Shown here: piece after piece, positions 35,979 to 45,481 of the stretch
Layout of the letters: each line of letters begins with the position of its first letter
Position numbering within the stretch: position 1 is the stretch's first letter
NCBI GenBank assembly: GCA_024403675.1
Contig: JAKSRH010000004.1
Location: forward strand, 37,811-101,810
Length of the DNA: 64,000 nucleotides
Direction: 5' to 3'
Source of the DNA: Saccharofermentans sp.
GTDB lineage: Bacteria > Bacillota > Clostridia > Saccharofermentanales > Saccharofermentanaceae
Program-made: the position numbers and the translations under genes
The notes under the pieces: generated by a model
The model's database searches: none
What the model was told of the DNA's origin: nothing
The model's input: the letters and a program-made list of their open reading frames with translations, nothing else

Positions 35979-38123
35979 TTACTTCCAAGCGAAGTGGTAA
36001 GAATCAATAGTGAAGTGATTTGTGTGTTCCTCAGTCTTAGCAGTAATTGTTACATATACTGTTGTGTTTGCTGGGATTGTCTGACTTGTTGCAGTACCTA
36101 CGAATGAGTTATCTGTATCGCCAGCCTTGAATGTGAAGTAATCAGATGAGAGGGAAGTAATCTTTGTTCCTGTTGAAATTCTGATTGTCATGTTATCAAG
36201 TCTGCTACCAAGGTTAACTGATTCGTTGCCGTTATTTGCAATCTCAATATCAAACTGGAATCCATCTGTTGTAGATGTAGCATTCTTAATGTGATAGCTG
36301 AATTGTGGCTCTGGCTGCTTATCATTAGAGTTAGAAGGCTTTGTAGTAGTTGTTGTTGCTTCAGTTGTTGTTGTAGCAGCTGTTGTAGTTGTTGTGGCTT
36401 CTGTAGTAGCCTCAGTAGTTGCTTCAGTTGTAGATTCTGTTGTTTCTTCAGTAGTTTCAGCTGTTGTTTCAGAAGGCTCAGTAGTCTCTGTAGCGGATGT
36501 TTCAGTAGCCTTTGTTGTTGCTGCTGTTGTCTCATCAGATGTTTCTGCAGGCTTTGTTTCTTCAGTTTCCTTTGTGGTTGTCTGAACTGTACCGATAGCT
36601 GTTGGCTCAGTCTTGTTTTTATTCTTTCCAAACCAGTTATCAATATTCTCAAGAACGAAGAAGACACCAATAACAAGAACAAAAATTACAACGAGAGCAA
36701 TAATTGATCCCTTGCCAGGCTCCTTGGATCTCTTTTCTTTCTTACGAGTCTTTGTATCTACTGTGGTAACAGGCTGGATATTACCACGCTGTGCTGCTGC
36801 AGTGGAACGCTGTCCCTGTCTCTGAATTGTATTACCAGCTCTGTTATTAGATGCAAATGGTGACTGGTTATTAGGATTTGCTGATGCACCAGGACGGCCA
36901 ACATTTGCTGGTCGCTTAATTGGTGCGGCCTGCTTTGGAGCCTGAGGTGCTGTTTCAGCCTTAGGAGCTTCAGGAGCCTTTGGTGTTTCTGCAGCCTTAG
37001 GTGCTTCAACCGGCTTTGGAGCTTCTGTTGCATTAACTGCTTCAGCTACCTTTGGTGCTTCTGTTGCAACAGCTGCAACAACTGGAGCTACATTCTTATT
37101 GTCGTCTTTTGCTTCCTTACTTGGAGCAGATTCCTTGGCTACTGGAGCAGGAACCGGTGCAGGTGCTTCCTTTTTAGATTCATCCTTGTTTCTACGCTTT
37201 CCGAAAGCGCCAACACCTGATGTAACCTTTCCATAAGTCTGAAGGTTAGATTTCTTTTCTGGTGCAGGAGCAGCTTCTGGAGCTTTCACAGCGGCTGCTG
37301 GAGCAGGTGATGGTGTAGGTGCTGGAACTTCTTCTTTTGCAGTCTCTGCCTTTGGTGTTTCAGGAGCAGGGGAAGGAGTATCCATACCAAATTGTGGTTT
37401 ATTATTTTTAAATGGATTAATTGCAGCAGCAGTTTCATCAAGCTGAAGGTCATCTTCTACATGAGCAAATGGACTCTTCTTGTTGTTGGAGGATGTAGCA
37501 AAGTCCAAATCATTACCAGCATTAAATGGACTTGCAGTAGCTTCTCCAGCAAATGCCTTGAGATCAGGATCTTCCATATCAAAGTCAGTGTTATTATCAA
37601 TACCTGATTCAGCAGTAGTAAATACAGGAGCAGGAATTTCTGGTTCTGGCTCTTTTACTACCTTTGCAAAAGGAGAGCGCTTTTCAGGAGCCTTTTCTAT
37701 AGGTGCAGCTACTGGAGCAGGTGCTGGAGCAGGAATGTGCTCTGGAGCTGGAGTAGGTGCTGGTGTAGGCGCAAAAGCAGGTGCTGGCTTTGGTTCTGGT
37801 GCAACAGCTACAGGTGCGTTCATAGGCTTGAAAGCTGATACATTAGGATCAAATTCAAAGTTATCAAATTCATCATCAAAGGAAGAAAGTGAAGTTTCCT
37901 TTAATTTTTCTGATACAGAATTAGCAGCTTCATTTGCTTTGAAAGATACTGCGAAGGATGAATCAATAAAATCACCATCATTTGAATCAGAATTATTAGT
38001 GTATGAACTATTAAATAAAGAGTCATGGCCATTATCAGTGCCATTAGTAGAACTATTATTGTCGGAAGGAGTAGAATCGCTTCCGAAGAGCTTGTTCTCG
38101 TTATCGTCTGAACCGAGTAACAT
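35979..38123 (-). CDS. Low-complexity single-pass membrane protein with C-terminal beta domain
   Basis: A 714-residue protein with no recognised family. Residues 1-470 are disordered: an Asn/Ser/Asp-rich start, then Pro/Ala/Glu/Lys repeats such as PAPAPAPV and EAPKAAETPKAPEAP. One membrane segment lies at about 473-497, after a KTRKKEKRSKEPGKG basic patch, so the long tail is cytoplasmic. Outside follow a Thr/Glu-rich stalk (about 510-605) and a ~100-residue Ig-like beta domain with IEIANNGNESVNLGSRL. ATG at 38123 has GTGAGG upstream. The Pro/Ala cytoplasmic tail, basic patch and extracellular stalk suggest a cell-envelope sensor or scaffold. A long open frame on the opposite strand is a composition artefact. 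Confidence 0.75.
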   Translation of the reverse strand: MLLGSDDNENKLFGSDSTPSDNNSSTNGTDNGHDSLFNSSYTNNSDSNDGDFIDSSFAVSFKANEAANSVSEKLKETSLSSFDDEFDNFEFDPNVSAFKPMNAPVAVAPEPKPAPAFAPTPAPTPAPEHIPAPAPAPVAAPIEKAPEKRSPFAKVVKEPEPEIPAPVFTTAESGIDNNTDFDMEDPDLKAFAGEATASPFNAGNDLDFATSSNNKKSPFAHVEDDLQLDETAAAINPFKNNKPQFGMDTPSPAPETPKAETAKEEVPAPTPSPAPAAAVKAPEAAPAPEKKSNLQTYGKVTSGVGAFGKRRNKDESKKEAPAPVPAPVAKESAPSKEAKDDNKNVAPVVAAVATEAPKVAEAVNATEAPKPVEAPKAAETPKAPEAPKAETAPQAPKQAAPIKRPANVGRPGASANPNNQSPFASNNRAGNTIQRQGQRSTAAAQRGNIQPVTTVDTKTRKKEKRSKEPGKGSIIALVVIFVLVIGVFFVLENIDNWFGKNKNKTEPTAIGTVQTTTKETEETKPAETSDETTAATTKATETSATETTEPSETTAETTEETTESTTEATTEATTEATTTTTAATTTTEATTTTTKPSNSNDKQPEPQFSYHIKNATSTTDGFQFDIEIANNGNESVNLGSRLDNMTIRISTGTKITSLSSDYFTFKAGDTDNSFVGTATSQTIPANTTVYVTITAKTEEHTNHFTIDSYHFAWK

Positions 38124-38157
38124 ACTTTTACCTCACTATAAATAAAATATATATAAA

Positions 38158-38186
38158 AATATAATTCAAAGAATTTAATAAAGCAA
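38158..38186 (-). promoter_or_regulatory. Candidate promoter for the low-complexity membrane protein
   Basis: On the minus strand TTGCTT (38186-38181) and TATATT (38163-38158) are 17 bp apart, 35 bp before the start codon. Confidence 0.45.
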
Positions 38187-38229
38187 TTGAAATTGAATCA
38201 TGTAACCTAAGTGAAAAGAATTTATGTAG

Positions 38230-38258
38230 TTGACATATTAAAATCGTGGTGTTATTAT
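38230..38258 (+). promoter_or_regulatory. Promoter of the tRNA-Leu/tRNA-fMet operon
   Basis: TTGACA (38230-38235) and TATTAT (38253-38258), 17 bp apart, 17 bp before the tRNA-Leu. Confidence 0.85.
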
Positions 38259-38274
38259 TTTCACCGTTAAGAAC

Positions 38275-38362
38275 GCTCGTGTGGCGGAATCGGCAGACGC
38301 AACGGACTTAAAATCCGTCGGGCTAATAACCCGTACCGGTTCAAGTCCGGTCACGAGCACCA
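38275..38362 (+). tRNA. tRNA-Leu (anticodon UAA)
   Basis: An 88-nt class II tRNA. The acceptor arm GCTCGTG pairs with CACGAGC, the anticodon loop CTTAAAA holds TAA, there is a long variable arm (CGGGCTAATAACCCG), a GGTTCAAGTCC T loop and encoded CCA. Confidence 0.96.
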
Positions 38363-38372
38363 TATATAATAT

Positions 38373-38449
38373 CGCGGAGTGGAGCAGTTGGTAGCTTGCC
38401 GGGCTCATAACCCGGAGGTCGTGAGGTTCGAGTCCCGCCTCCGCAACCA
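38373..38449 (+). tRNA. Initiator tRNA-fMet (anticodon CAU)
   Basis: A 77-nt tRNA with CTCATAA anticodon loop. Initiator hallmarks are present: an unpaired C1-A72 at the end of the acceptor stem and three G-C pairs (GGG/CCC) in the anticodon stem. CCA is encoded. It follows tRNA-Leu by 10 nt in the same transcript. Confidence 0.96.
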
Positions 38450-38454
38450 CTTAG

Positions 38455-38482
38455 AAGTTCGGGTTAATACCCGAACTTTTTT
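38455..38482 (+). terminator. Terminator of the tRNA operon
   Basis: AAGTTCGGG (38455-38463) pairs with CCCGAACTT (38470-38478), followed by T6. The hydE ATG comes only 6 nt after the T-tract. Confidence 0.88.
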
Positions 38483-38488
38483 ATTGCT

Positions 38489-39538
38489 ATGAATGAGTTG
38501 ATGAAGTTAATAGACAAATTAGAATTGCAGGGTTCTCTTACTTATGAAGAGTATGTGATGTTGTTGTCTAATAATTCTCAAGAACTTAGAGATTATGCAG
38601 CTTTGAAGGCTGTTTCTATTAAGGAAAAGTACTACAGTAATAAAGTGTTTGTACGAGGATTAATAGAGTTTTCGAATTACTGTAAAAATGATTGTTATTA
38701 CTGTGGAATTCGAAATGGTAACCATAATTGTGATAGATATAGATTATCCCAAGATGAGATTTTTGAATGCTGTCGTCAAGGATATGACTTTGGTTATAGA
38801 ACTTTCGTCTTTCAAAGTGGTGAAGATCCATATTATAGTGATGAACGTATTTGTAACATCGTTTCTAGTATTAAATCCGAATATCCAGATGTTGCTATTA
38901 CGTTGTCCATAGGTGAAAAGTCCATTGATAGTTATAAGGCCTTTAAGAAAGCTGGTGCGGATAGATATTTACTTAGGCACGAGACTTGTAATGAGGACCA
39001 TTATTCTAAGCTTCACCCTCAAAATATGAGTGGCACCAATAGAAAGCAGTGCCTTAATAACCTTAAATCTCTTGGGTTTCAGGTAGGTGCTGGCATTATG
39101 GTCGGTTCACCTTATCAGACTAAGGAAAATATAGCGGAAGATCTTATTTTCTTAAAAGAACTTAATCCTCACATGGTTGGTATTGGTCCATTTATTTCGC
39201 ATAAGGACACACCTTTTGCTGATATGCCTAATGGCACACTAGAAGATACACTTCTTTTGTTGTCGCTTATTAGGATTATGCTTCCTGATGTGCTTTTACC
39301 GTCAACTACTGCTCTTGGTACTATAAACCCTAGAGGAAGAGAAATGGGCCTTATGGCGGGAGCTAATGTTGTTATGCCTAATTTGTCTCCTGTTAAAGTA
39401 AGACAAAAATACAGCCTTTATGACAACAAAATATGTACTGGTGAAGAAGCAGCTGAGTGTGTCGATTGTCTTAAAAAAAGAGTAGAATTAACGGGTAATA
39501 TTATCGTTACTGATCGAGGCGATTCTCCTCGTAAGTAA
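38489..39538 (+). CDS. hydE: [FeFe]-hydrogenase maturase HydE (radical SAM)
   Basis: Radical-SAM enzyme that helps build the diiron subsite of the hydrogenase H-cluster. Cluster motif CKNDCYYCGIR (CxxxCxxC) and the HydE-type segments AGIMVGSPYQT and LMAGANVVMPN are seen; 349 residues. The first ATG (38489) has no Shine-Dalgarno sequence because the tRNA terminator lies directly upstream; an in-frame ATG at 38501 is possible but also lacks one. Transcription must come through the tRNA terminator or from a promoter hidden in it. First of hydE-hydG-hydF; the hydrogenase itself is not in the window. Confidence 0.92.
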   Translation: MNELMKLIDKLELQGSLTYEEYVMLLSNNSQELRDYAALKAVSIKEKYYSNKVFVRGLIEFSNYCKNDCYYCGIRNGNHNCDRYRLSQDEIFECCRQGYDFGYRTFVFQSGEDPYYSDERICNIVSSIKSEYPDVAITLSIGEKSIDSYKAFKKAGADRYLLRHETCNEDHYSKLHPQNMSGTNRKQCLNNLKSLGFQVGAGIMVGSPYQTKENIAEDLIFLKELNPHMVGIGPFISHKDTPFADMPNGTLEDTLLLLSLIRIMLPDVLLPSTTALGTINPRGREMGLMAGANVVMPNLSPVKVRQKYSLYDNKICTGEEAAECVDCLKKRVELTGNIIVTDRGDSPRK

Positions 39539-39560
39539 CTTAATTAGAAGAAGGTGCAAC

Positions 39561-40976
39561 ATGTATAATCCGAAGTCAATGAAAGCTGAGGAGTTTATCG
39601 ATAACGAAGAGATATTGGCATCACTTAAGTATGCTGATGATAACTGCCATAATTACGAGGTGATTAAGGCAATAATCGAAAAAGCAAAAGAATGTAAGGG
39701 ACTTAACCATAAAGATGCGTCTGTCCTCCTTGCATGTGATATTCCTGAATTAAACGAAGAGATTTTTGCACTTGCTCGTAAGATTAAGGAAGATTTTTAC
39801 GGTAATCGTATAGTGCTTTTTGCACCGCTTTATTTGTCTAATTACTGTATAAACGGCTGCACATACTGCCCTTATCACGGTAAGAATAAGACAATTCCAC
39901 GTGTAAAACTTACGCAGGAGCAGGTTAAGGCGGAGGTCATGGCACTTCAGGATATGGGTCATAAGCGTCTTGCTATTGAAGCTGGTGAGGATCCTAAGAA
40001 TAACCCTATCGAATATATCCTCGAGTGCATTAACACTATTTATTCTATTAAGCATAAAAATGGTGCTATTCGCCGTGTAAATGTAAATATCGCTGCAACT
40101 ACCGTGGAGAACTATAAGAAACTTCACGATGCAGGTATCGGTACATATATACTTTTCCAGGAGACTTATCATAAGGAAAGTTATTTGGAGCTTCATCCAA
40201 CTGGACCTAAGCATGATTATGCTTATCATACAGAGGCTATGGACCGTGCTATGCAGGGTGGTATTGATGATGTAGGACTTGGTGTTCTTTTTGGACTCGA
40301 TAAATATCGCTATGAGTATGCAGGTCTTCTTATGCATGCTGAGCATCTTGAAGCAGTGTTTGGGGTTGGTCCACATACAATTTCTGTGCCAAGAATTTGT
40401 CCTGCTGATGATATAGATGTTAAGGAATTTACTAATTCAATTGATGATGATACTTTCGCGAAGCTTGTTGCTTGTATAAGAATTGCTGTTCCTTATACAG
40501 GTATGATTGTGTCCACACGTGAGTCTCAGAAGTCCCGTGAGCGTGTGCTTAATCTTGGTATTTCACAGATTAGTGGTGGTTCTAGAACTTCTGTTGGTGG
40601 CTATACAGAAGAAGTTAGACCTGAAGATACAACTCAGTTTGATGTATCTGACACTAGAAGTCTCGACGAAGTTATTAAATGGCTTATGGAACTAGACTAT
40701 TTGCCATCTTTCTGTACTGCATGTTACCGTGAGGGGCGTACAGGAGACCGTTTTATGGCACTATGTAAGGCAAAGCAGATTCAGAATTGCTGTCTTCCAA
40801 ATGCACTTATGACACTTAAGGAGTATCTTGAGGATTATGCCTCCGAAGATACAAAGAAAGTGGGCATGGATCTTATCGAAAAGTATATTCCTGGTGTTAC
40901 TAATCCTAAGGCAAAGGAAATACTTCGTGAGCGCCTTACCTTAATTGAGCAAGGGGAGAGAGATTTTAGGTTTTAA
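39561..40976 (+). CDS. hydG: [FeFe]-hydrogenase maturase HydG (radical SAM tyrosine lyase)
   Basis: Cleaves tyrosine to supply CO and CN ligands of the H-cluster. The N-terminal radical-SAM motif CINGCTYCPYH and the C-terminal second-cluster motif FCTACYREGRTGDRF with a downstream Cys (QNCC) distinguish HydG from ThiH. 471 residues. Ribosome-binding site GAAGGTG; 22 bp after hydE. Confidence 0.95.
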   Translation: MYNPKSMKAEEFIDNEEILASLKYADDNCHNYEVIKAIIEKAKECKGLNHKDASVLLACDIPELNEEIFALARKIKEDFYGNRIVLFAPLYLSNYCINGCTYCPYHGKNKTIPRVKLTQEQVKAEVMALQDMGHKRLAIEAGEDPKNNPIEYILECINTIYSIKHKNGAIRRVNVNIAATTVENYKKLHDAGIGTYILFQETYHKESYLELHPTGPKHDYAYHTEAMDRAMQGGIDDVGLGVLFGLDKYRYEYAGLLMHAEHLEAVFGVGPHTISVPRICPADDIDVKEFTNSIDDDTFAKLVACIRIAVPYTGMIVSTRESQKSRERVLNLGISQISGGSRTSVGGYTEEVRPEDTTQFDVSDTRSLDEVIKWLMELDYLPSFCTACYREGRTGDRFMALCKAKQIQNCCLPNALMTLKEYLEDYASEDTKKVGMDLIEKYIPGVTNPKAKEILRERLTLIEQGERDFRF

Positions 40977-40978
40977 TT

Positions 40979-42148
40979 ATGTCACTTAATGAAGCACCAT
41001 CTGGAGTAAGAACACATATTGCATTTTTCGGTTGTACTAATGTTGGTAAGTCCTCTTTAGTAAATGCTTTTACGAACCAAGATTTGGCTTTGGTATCTGA
41101 TACAGCAGGAACTACTACAGACCCCGTGCGTAAAGCAATGGAAATCTTGCCTTTAGGACCTGTGGTTGTTATTGATACTCCTGGTTTTGATGACCCTACT
41201 GAGCTTGGTGCAGAGCGAATTAAGAGAGCTGAGGATGTGCTTGTTAAAGCTGATATAGCTGTGCTTGTTGTGGACGCTTCTAGAGGTATGAACTTAGTTG
41301 ATGATTCATTGGTAGCTAAGTTTAAAGAGCGTAATATTCCTTACGTGATTGTTAATAATAAATCTGATTTAATTCAGTCACGTGATGAGGGAAAGACTTA
41401 CACTAACGCGGTAACTGGTGAAGGTGTAAATGAACTTCGTGAAAAAATTGCGCACTTAACAACAAATAAGGTTAACCCTTTAGTAGCAGATCTTATTAAT
41501 CCTGGTGATATTGTAGTTTTGGTAATTCCTATTGATTCTGCAGCTCCTAAAGGACGTATTATTTTGCCTCAGCAGCAGGTGTTACGTGACGTTTTGGATA
41601 TTGGTGCTATCCCTGTTTGTTGTCGTGAATTAGAGTTAGAAAAGACTTTGGCATCGCTTTCAAGTAAGCCAAAACTTGTAATAACTGATAGTCAGGCTTT
41701 TAAGTACGTGTCATCTAGAGTGCCTACGGACATTTTGCTTACTTCATTTTCCATACTGATGGCTAGAATGAAGGGTAATTTGTTCCCATCTATTTCGGGC
41801 GCTAAATGTTTATCTGATATTAAAGATGAGAATATAATACTTATTAGTGAAGGCTGCACACACCACAGACAGTGTGAAGATATAGGAACAGTTAAGATTC
41901 CTAATATGATTCGCAAATTTACAGGTAATAATCCTAACTTTGAGTTTACATCAGGAGGAGAATTTCCTAAGGATTTACGAAAGTATAAATTGATTATTCA
42001 CTGCGGAGCTTGTACTCTTACTGGTAGGGAAGCTTCTGGTAGATATCAAAGAAGCTTGGAGCAGAGAGTACCTATAACAAATTATGGTATTGCCATTGCT
42101 TATATGAATGGAATATTAGATAGGAGCATAGAGATTTTTAATTCATGA
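40979..42148 (+). CDS. hydF: [FeFe]-hydrogenase maturation GTPase HydF
   Basis: Scaffold GTPase on which the diiron cluster is assembled and then delivered to HydA. G1 FGCTNVGKSSLVNA, G3 DTPGF and G4 NNKSD are in the N-terminal domain; the C-terminal cluster ligands are CTHHRQ and HCGACTL. 389 residues, 2 bp after hydG. Completes the maturation set of the organism's H2 metabolism. Confidence 0.95.
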   Translation: MSLNEAPSGVRTHIAFFGCTNVGKSSLVNAFTNQDLALVSDTAGTTTDPVRKAMEILPLGPVVVIDTPGFDDPTELGAERIKRAEDVLVKADIAVLVVDASRGMNLVDDSLVAKFKERNIPYVIVNNKSDLIQSRDEGKTYTNAVTGEGVNELREKIAHLTTNKVNPLVADLINPGDIVVLVIPIDSAAPKGRIILPQQQVLRDVLDIGAIPVCCRELELEKTLASLSSKPKLVITDSQAFKYVSSRVPTDILLTSFSILMARMKGNLFPSISGAKCLSDIKDENIILISEGCTHHRQCEDIGTVKIPNMIRKFTGNNPNFEFTSGGEFPKDLRKYKLIIHCGACTLTGREASGRYQRSLEQRVPITNYGIAIAYMNGILDRSIEIFNS

Positions 42149-44709
42149 TTGAAAAAGTGAAAAAAATTCTTGTGTGGCTATTAGAAATTATTAAGAAAAT
42201 TGATAACTTCTTGTTGGCTAAGCGCGTTTATCGACTAATTATAGTCGGTGTTTTGGTGTTCCTATTTATTGTGTTCAGATATAGTTTTGCATCAGATAAG
42301 GTGTTTAAAAACTATACACCAGAAGATGATAAGACTATTCAGGTATCTCGTTCTACTAAGTACCAGATGTCATTTGAGGCTAAGGAAAAAGAACTTAACT
42401 ACATTCGTATATATTTTGATCCTTCCAAGAGTGAATTGTCTTCAAAGGATAAGCTTAAGGTTACTTTAAGTGATGAACAGAATTATTTGCTTTATACACA
42501 TGATGTATATCTTTATAACTCTGACTCAGGATATATTCGTATTGATATGGATAATGTCAATCTTGATCCTAATGAATGGTATTATCTGAAGCTTGATTTT
42601 TCTGAGATGGAAAAAACATCTCATATTACTTTAAAAGCGCATCAGACATTCCTTATGAATCCAAGTCGAATAATGGATTCTGATTCAGGTGAAGAAATTG
42701 CTCTTGATTATTCCATTGGATTTAATAAGGTTCCTAATATTAGCTATTATTTTAATAAGGCTAATTACTTTAGTATGATTGTTCAGATTCTTTTCTTTGT
42801 AGGAATCTGTGTGATTTTATTTGTCGATAAATTATGGAAAAAGCGTAAATTTAAAGAAGGGATTCGAGCTGCTCTTATTCCAATTTTCCTATATTTATTA
42901 GCAGAAATACTAAATGTGGAGAAGCTTAGACCATTACAGATTTTTGCACCACTAACAATGAAGTATTGGTTCTGTTTTATTCTTACGCTTGTTGTAATTG
43001 AACTTTTCTATTATTTCTTGTATGCGGTTATTGGTAGTGGCACAATATCAGCCTTGATTACAGGTCTTATTGTTGCTGTATTAGGATTTGTAAATCATAC
43101 AAAACTTGTTATGAGAGGCGATTCCTTTATGCCTTGGGATATTGTCTCAGCAGGAATTGCAGTAAAAACAGGTTCTACATACTATTTTCATGTAACTATT
43201 AATTTTATTGCTGGTATCTTAATCTGTTTGATGTATTTGTGCTTTGTTCGCATTACTAGAACAAGATTTATGAGATTTACAAGAACTAGAATCTATCAGA
43301 TGCTTGCTTCTGCATTTGCTATGTTGTTTGTATTTTCTGGATTCATTCTTAATACTAAGATGCTTGATACTATGAAAATTTATTATCAGGTTAATCCACC
43401 AATTCAAAGTTATAACGAGAATGGTACAGTGCTAGCTTTTTTGATGCATCTTAATAATATCAAGGCAAATGGTGGAGAAAATAATTCTCCAGAAAATGTT
43501 AAGGATCTTATTTATCAGTATGAAGGTATTTCTGCTTCTAATCATACTGATAACGAAGTGAATAAACTTGAGGTTAAGCCAAATGTAATTTGTATTATGA
43601 GTGAAGCTTTTTCTGACCCTAGAACTATTCGTGATTTCCAGACAAGTGAGCCAATCATGCCATATTATGATCAGCTTATGCAGGAATCAATAAACGGTCG
43701 AACAGCAGTTAGTATTTTCGGTGGTGGTACTTGTAATACGGAGTTTGAGTTCCTAACAGGTTATTCTGTAGCGAATTTGCTTCCTGGTTCATCTGTATAT
43801 ACATTTTATGTAAATAATGAGATTGAGGCTTTGCCACATATTTATAGAGAGAATGGTTATCGCACTGTAGCTCTTCATTCATTTGATGGTGATTGGTGGG
43901 ATAGAAGAGAGAAATACCCACTTCTTGGATTTGATGAGTTTTATACAAGAGATGACTTTGATTCTAGTGCTCGCTATGTTAGACGTTATATTTCTGACTA
44001 TAGTACATTCGAGAAAATTACAGATATATATGAGGAGTCAGAGGAACCATTATTTATGTTCTGTGTAACTATGCAGAATCACGCAGATTTTTCTGCTCGT
44101 TATGACAATATGAATTATGACATCACTATAGATGATATGCATAACGAAGATGGTAGTAATTATTACTATGCTGAGAATTATATTTCACTATTAAGGGAGT
44201 CTGATGATGCTCTAGAGTATCTTGTGGAATATTTCCGTAATGTAGATGAGCCTACAATTATTGTTATGTTTGGTGACCATTATCCAACTCTGGATCAGGG
44301 CTTTTATGATGCACTTCTTCAGACAGATCTTGGTGGAATTTCTGTAGAAGAGTCATTGCCAATCTATGAGACACCATATTTTATCTGGGCAAACTTTGAC
44401 CTTAGTCAGGGTGGTACAACTCTAGATACCACATTTGGTAATCATGGTATCACTAGCCCTAATTTCTTAGGTCAGACAATTCTTGATTTGTCAGGCGTTG
44501 AGTCGCCAGAGTCACGTGCTTGCTTACGTGTGCTTAGACACCATATTTCTGCAGTTAATGCACTTACTGTGTATGATTTAGAGGGATTACCTCATTTTGA
44601 TGATAATGAACTCGATGAAGAGACACGCACCATCCTTAATGATTACGCTACTATTCAGTATGGTCTTGTTTATTATGATGAGACTTCTGTGGGTAGTTCG
44701 GTGGAATAA
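42145..44709 (+). CDS. LTA synthase-like membrane sulfatase/phosphoglycerol transferase
   Basis: An 854-residue member of the LtaS family, which transfers glycerol phosphate from phosphatidylglycerol to cell-wall polymers. One membrane segment (about 30-50) is followed by an extracytoplasmic beta-rich region (about 55-205), then about five membrane segments (about 210-420) and the external sulfatase-fold domain from ~475. Catalytic features: IMSEAFSD (metal Glu), GGGTCNTEFEFLTG (nucleophile Thr) and FGDHYPTLD (metal Asp/His). The extra N-terminal external domain is not in classical LtaS. Starts in an ATGA overlap with hydF, so it shares that transcript although its role is cell envelope. Confidence 0.88.
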   Translation: MIEKVKKILVWLLEIIKKIDNFLLAKRVYRLIIVGVLVFLFIVFRYSFASDKVFKNYTPEDDKTIQVSRSTKYQMSFEAKEKELNYIRIYFDPSKSELSSKDKLKVTLSDEQNYLLYTHDVYLYNSDSGYIRIDMDNVNLDPNEWYYLKLDFSEMEKTSHITLKAHQTFLMNPSRIMDSDSGEEIALDYSIGFNKVPNISYYFNKANYFSMIVQILFFVGICVILFVDKLWKKRKFKEGIRAALIPIFLYLLAEILNVEKLRPLQIFAPLTMKYWFCFILTLVVIELFYYFLYAVIGSGTISALITGLIVAVLGFVNHTKLVMRGDSFMPWDIVSAGIAVKTGSTYYFHVTINFIAGILICLMYLCFVRITRTRFMRFTRTRIYQMLASAFAMLFVFSGFILNTKMLDTMKIYYQVNPPIQSYNENGTVLAFLMHLNNIKANGGENNSPENVKDLIYQYEGISASNHTDNEVNKLEVKPNVICIMSEAFSDPRTIRDFQTSEPIMPYYDQLMQESINGRTAVSIFGGGTCNTEFEFLTGYSVANLLPGSSVYTFYVNNEIEALPHIYRENGYRTVALHSFDGDWWDRREKYPLLGFDEFYTRDDFDSSARYVRRYISDYSTFEKITDIYEESEEPLFMFCVTMQNHADFSARYDNMNYDITIDDMHNEDGSNYYYAENYISLLRESDDALEYLVEYFRNVDEPTIIVMFGDHYPTLDQGFYDALLQTDLGGISVEESLPIYETPYFIWANFDLSQGGTTLDTTFGNHGITSPNFLGQTILDLSGVESPESRACLRVLRHHISAVNALTVYDLEGLPHFDDNELDEETRTILNDYATIQYGLVYYDETSVGSSVE

Positions 44710-44710
44710 A

Positions 44711-45481
44711 ATGCTATACATTTTCTCTGCGCTTTATTGTGAGTTAGCCCCTTTTGTTAATGCCTTTACTTTGGAGTCTATTGGTAATGGTGTTTATCGT
44801 AGTGATAGGTGTATTGCTACAGTTACAGGTGTCGGTAAGGTAAATGCTGCATATTCAGTAGGGCGCACATTCGCACTTTTTGCACCATCTTCTAAGGATA
44901 TAGTACTTAATATTGGGGTTGCTGCTGGTGAAAATGAAGGTCAGACTTATCTTGTAAACGCTATTTGTGATGCAGATACAGGTCATGATTATTACCCTGA
45001 TATGGCAATTAACTTGGGACTTCCCGAAAGTCCGCTAACAAGCGTTTCAAAAGTTGTAACTAGTGTTGATAAAAACATGCTTTATGACATGGAAGCGTCT
45101 AGTATTTACCAAACTGCTATTAAGCACGTAAGTCCAGACAGAATACTTTTTGTTAAGACTGTTTCTGATAGTGATGGTAAGGATGTAACTCCTGATAAGG
45201 TTAGTTGCCTTATGGAGTCACAAATAAGTGTTGTAAGTCTATTATTAAACGAGACACAGTATGTGGATACTGAAAATAATGCTAGCAAATACTATGATGT
45301 TCTACATTGTTCTGAGTATATGAGATTGGAGCTTGGTCAGCTTTATCATTTTGCTGACACTTTAGGTGTTAATCCTGATGATATTCTTGATGATATTATC
45401 TCATCTTATATCGACATAAATAACCGCAAAATTGGTAGGGAGGTTCTAGATGAATTTAAGCGACGCCTTACCAAATTTTAA
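44711..45481 (+). CDS. Nucleoside phosphorylase/nucleosidase-like protein linked to photoproduct lyase
   Basis: A 256-residue protein of the purine nucleoside phosphorylase/MTA-SAH nucleosidase fold. Support: GVGKVNAAYS near the N-terminus, LNIGVAAG, and YDMEASSIYQTA, the DMEA motif that binds ribose. The C-terminal ~70 residues are a helical extension. The open frame runs back to 44597 inside the preceding gene, but ATG 44711 behind GGTGGA starts directly on the first strand. Its 3' end overlaps the photoproduct lyase gene by 32 bp. A link to radical-SAM by-product removal (5'-deoxyadenosine) is an inference. Confidence 0.75.
   Translation: MLYIFSALYCELAPFVNAFTLESIGNGVYRSDRCIATVTGVGKVNAAYSVGRTFALFAPSSKDIVLNIGVAAGENEGQTYLVNAICDADTGHDYYPDMAINLGLPESPLTSVSKVVTSVDKNMLYDMEASSIYQTAIKHVSPDRILFVKTVSDSDGKDVTPDKVSCLMESQISVVSLLLNETQYVDTENNASKYYDVLHCSEYMRLELGQLYHFADTLGVNPDDILDDIISSYIDINNRKIGREVLDEFKRRLTKF

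Noticed and set aside
37480..38145. 221-residue open frame on the plus strand opposite the low-complexity membrane protein
   Set aside because: Its repetitive Gly/Ala/Val composition is the mirror of the Pro/Ala codons on the other strand; the minus-strand gene has a promoter, Shine-Dalgarno sequence and membrane segment.
44597..44710. Start of the nucleosidase gene at 44597
   Set aside because: The segment overlaps the conserved end of the LtaS-like gene; ATG 44711 has a better site and starts the fold.
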